A stretch of DNA of 7,165 nt, taken from Gammaproteobacteria bacterium (GTDB taxonomy: Bacteria; Pseudomonadota; Gammaproteobacteria; Pseudomonadales; Pseudohongiellaceae). The position numbers were made by a program, and so were the translations under genes. The stretch spans positions 1 through 7,165 of the forward strand of contig JAESUT010000207.1 of assembly GCA_016762995.1 (NCBI GenBank). Reading direction: 5' to 3'. The notes under the pieces were generated by a model. That model had not been told where the DNA came from, ran no database searches, and saw nothing but the letters and a program-made list of their open reading frames with translations. Shown here piece after piece: positions 5,927 through 7,165 of the stretch (within the stretch, counting starts at the first letter, position 1; each line of letters begins with the position of its first letter).

Positions 5927-7057
5927 ATGACTTCATTGTCTCTGTCACCACTATCCAAATTTACGCTATTTGCCTGCGTATCTGCGGTGCTAACCGGCTG
6001 TGTAAGTGCCGGCAACCCCATCTCGGGCAATGGCCTGCCCAATCCGGCACCCAACGTCACACAGAACTGGGGTGACCTGCCCTTGGGAAGAAACTGGGGT
6101 TCAACCGCAGGCATCGACATCGATCCGAATGATGGACATATTTGGGCTTATGAGCGCTGCGGCGCAGGTACATTCGGTGGTGGTACTCCCATCAATTGTG
6201 ACACCAACCCAGTAGACCCAATATTCAAATTCGATCGCCACACTGGCGCAGTGTTAGCGAATTTCGGTGGCGGTGTCATGATGACTCCACACGGTATTCA
6301 TGCCGCTGCTGATGGCAGTATCTGGGTAACCGATTTTGCGACAAACGCAGATGGCACCAAGGGTCAGCAGGTTCACAAATTTAGTCCAGAAGGCGAGTTG
6401 TTGATGAGCCTAGGTACCGCAGGTTCCGCAGGAAGCGGTCCTAATCAATTCAATCAGCCGAACGATGTGATCGTAGGGCCTGATGGAAGCATCTATGTCT
6501 CTGATGGGCACAATGGCCAGGGTATGACTAGTAATCAGGCTATGATCGATGGCCGCGCAGAAGGCAGTACAGCGCGAATCATTAAGTTTTCTGCGGATGG
6601 TACGCGCATCAAAGAGTGGGGCAGCATCGGTGTAAGACACGGTGAATTCCGCACGCCGCACGCGATGGAGTTCGATTCACAGGGGCGTCTCTGGGTTGCT
6701 GATCGGGGTAATCACCGCCTCGAAATATTCGATCAAGAGGGTAACTATTTGGAGTCGCGTTACATGTATGGTCGCATTAGCGGCTTGTTCATTACCAATG
6801 ATGACATGGTCTACGCGATAGACTCTGAGTCGAACCCGACTGGCCACGTAGGCTGGAGAAACGGTGTGCGTATTGGTCCTTTGAATGAAGACCGCATCGT
6901 AGGCTTTATTCCACCTTTCGAGCGAGATGATCGTGTCTACCAAGGAACCGCCGGCGAAGGTATTGCTGTCGATGCTGATGGCAACGTCTACGCGGCAGAG
7001 GGGCCAAACTCACTATCGCAGGCAGGTGGTGCGTTTACTAAGTACTCCGTTCGCTAA
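5927..7057 (+). CDS. NHL beta-propeller lipoprotein, PAL-like (variant active site)
   Basis: A 376-residue lipoprotein paralogous to the preceding gene. The signal peptide ends in the lipobox L22-T-G-C25; Val at +2 favours the outer membrane. Propeller motifs follow the same order as in the neighbour: TPHGIHAAADGSIWVTD (120-136), IYVSDGH (189-195), FRTPHAMEFD (241-250), LWVADRGNHRLEIF (255-268), GWRNGVRIG (309-317) and GEGIAVDADGNVYAAE (343-358). PAL-like residues kept are R77, H122, H245 and R260. As in the neighbour, H195 stands at the catalytic Tyr position and E344 at the third zinc His position. C78 and C91 match the neighbour's cysteine pair. Compared with the neighbour it has about 16 extra residues after H195, rich in G, S, N and charged residues. 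A strong terminator follows. Substrate and reaction are unknown; an envelope-bound hydrolase, lyase or binding propeller are all possible. Confidence 0.87.
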   Translation: MTSLSLSPLSKFTLFACVSAVLTGCVSAGNPISGNGLPNPAPNVTQNWGDLPLGRNWGSTAGIDIDPNDGHIWAYERCGAGTFGGGTPINCDTNPVDPIFKFDRHTGAVLANFGGGVMMTPHGIHAAADGSIWVTDFATNADGTKGQQVHKFSPEGELLMSLGTAGSAGSGPNQFNQPNDVIVGPDGSIYVSDGHNGQGMTSNQAMIDGRAEGSTARIIKFSADGTRIKEWGSIGVRHGEFRTPHAMEFDSQGRLWVADRGNHRLEIFDQEGNYLESRYMYGRISGLFITNDDMVYAIDSESNPTGHVGWRNGVRIGPLNEDRIVGFIPPFERDDRVYQGTAGEGIAVDADGNVYAAEGPNSLSQAGGAFTKYSVR

Positions 7058-7082
7058 CCTAGGCGGTCAAAACGGTAAAACT

Positions 7083-7119
7083 AAAAGGCCAAAGGGTGTT
7101 CCCTCTGGCCTTTTTTATT
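7083..7119 (+). terminator. Rho-independent terminator, probably bidirectional
   Basis: AAAAGGCCA (7083-7091) pairs with TGGCCTTTT (7106-7114). An inner AGGG/CCCT stem around a TGTT loop extends the hairpin after one mismatch. Six T residues (7111-7116) follow the GC-rich part. On the minus strand the complementary A run gives TTTT followed by AGTTTTA, so the same hairpin could stop a convergent gene entering from the right edge. Confidence 0.92.
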
Positions 7120-7165
7120 GCAGTACTATTCAGTGCTGTGCCTCAGACTGTTCGCGAAAGCAGTT

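Noticed and set aside
4604..7057. A bacterial peptide-amidation system equivalent to animal PAM
   Set aside because: No copper monooxygenase (PHM) gene is present, and both PAL-like proteins lack the usual third zinc His and catalytic Tyr.
7130..7165. C-terminal end of a convergent minus-strand gene entering from the right edge
   Set aside because: A frame of about 11 codons ends with TGA at 7130-7132 and the terminator would suit it, but a second minus-strand frame is also open from the edge and the stretch is too short to support a call.

Overview
The window looks like chromosomal DNA of a Gram-negative bacterium, most likely a marine-type gammaproteobacterium. This is an inference. It rests on moderate GC, an HD-GYP protein with a DUF3391-type N-terminus, a lipoprotein signal, an OGT-like TPR protein beside a prolyl-4-hydroxylase-like oxygenase, and hairpin repeats. 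There are no rRNA, tRNA, transposase, phage or CRISPR features. Six protein genes are supported.

Layout. Positions 1-231 hold a non-coding hairpin array: two near-identical 91-bp units at a 140-bp period, with two further stem-loops between them. On the minus strand, 1866-239 is a two-gene operon, a TPR-repeat protein followed by a 2-oxoglutarate/Fe(II) oxygenase, joined by an ATGA stop/start overlap. The hairpin array lies directly downstream of this operon. A 310-bp divergent gap (1867-2176) with one clear inverted repeat separates it from a plus-strand HD-GYP c-di-GMP phosphodiesterase (2177-3439). That gene runs tail-to-tail, with a 4-bp overlap, into a minus-strand renalase-like FAD enzyme (3436-4425). 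A 178-bp divergent gap follows, then two plus-strand tandem paralogues (4604-5668 and 5927-7057). Both are exported NHL beta-propellers related to peptidyl-alpha-hydroxyglycine alpha-amidating lyase (PAL). A strong, probably bidirectional terminator at about 7083-7119 closes the pair.

How the genes may work together. The TPR protein and the oxygenase are translationally coupled. The TPRs carry an OGT-like asparagine ladder suited to holding an extended peptide, so a protein-hydroxylation pair is a reasonable hypothesis. The two propellers keep much of the PAL active-site framework, but both appear to replace the third zinc histidine with glutamate and the catalytic tyrosine with histidine. 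Together they look like a coherent variant lineage rather than decayed copies. One has a cleavable signal with a twin-arginine-like motif and the other a lipobox, so they probably occupy different places in the envelope. The HD-GYP and FAD genes show no evident functional link to their neighbours.

The most interesting parts are the paired PAL-like variants, the TPR/oxygenase couple and the hairpin array. No complete new defence or mobile system is evident.
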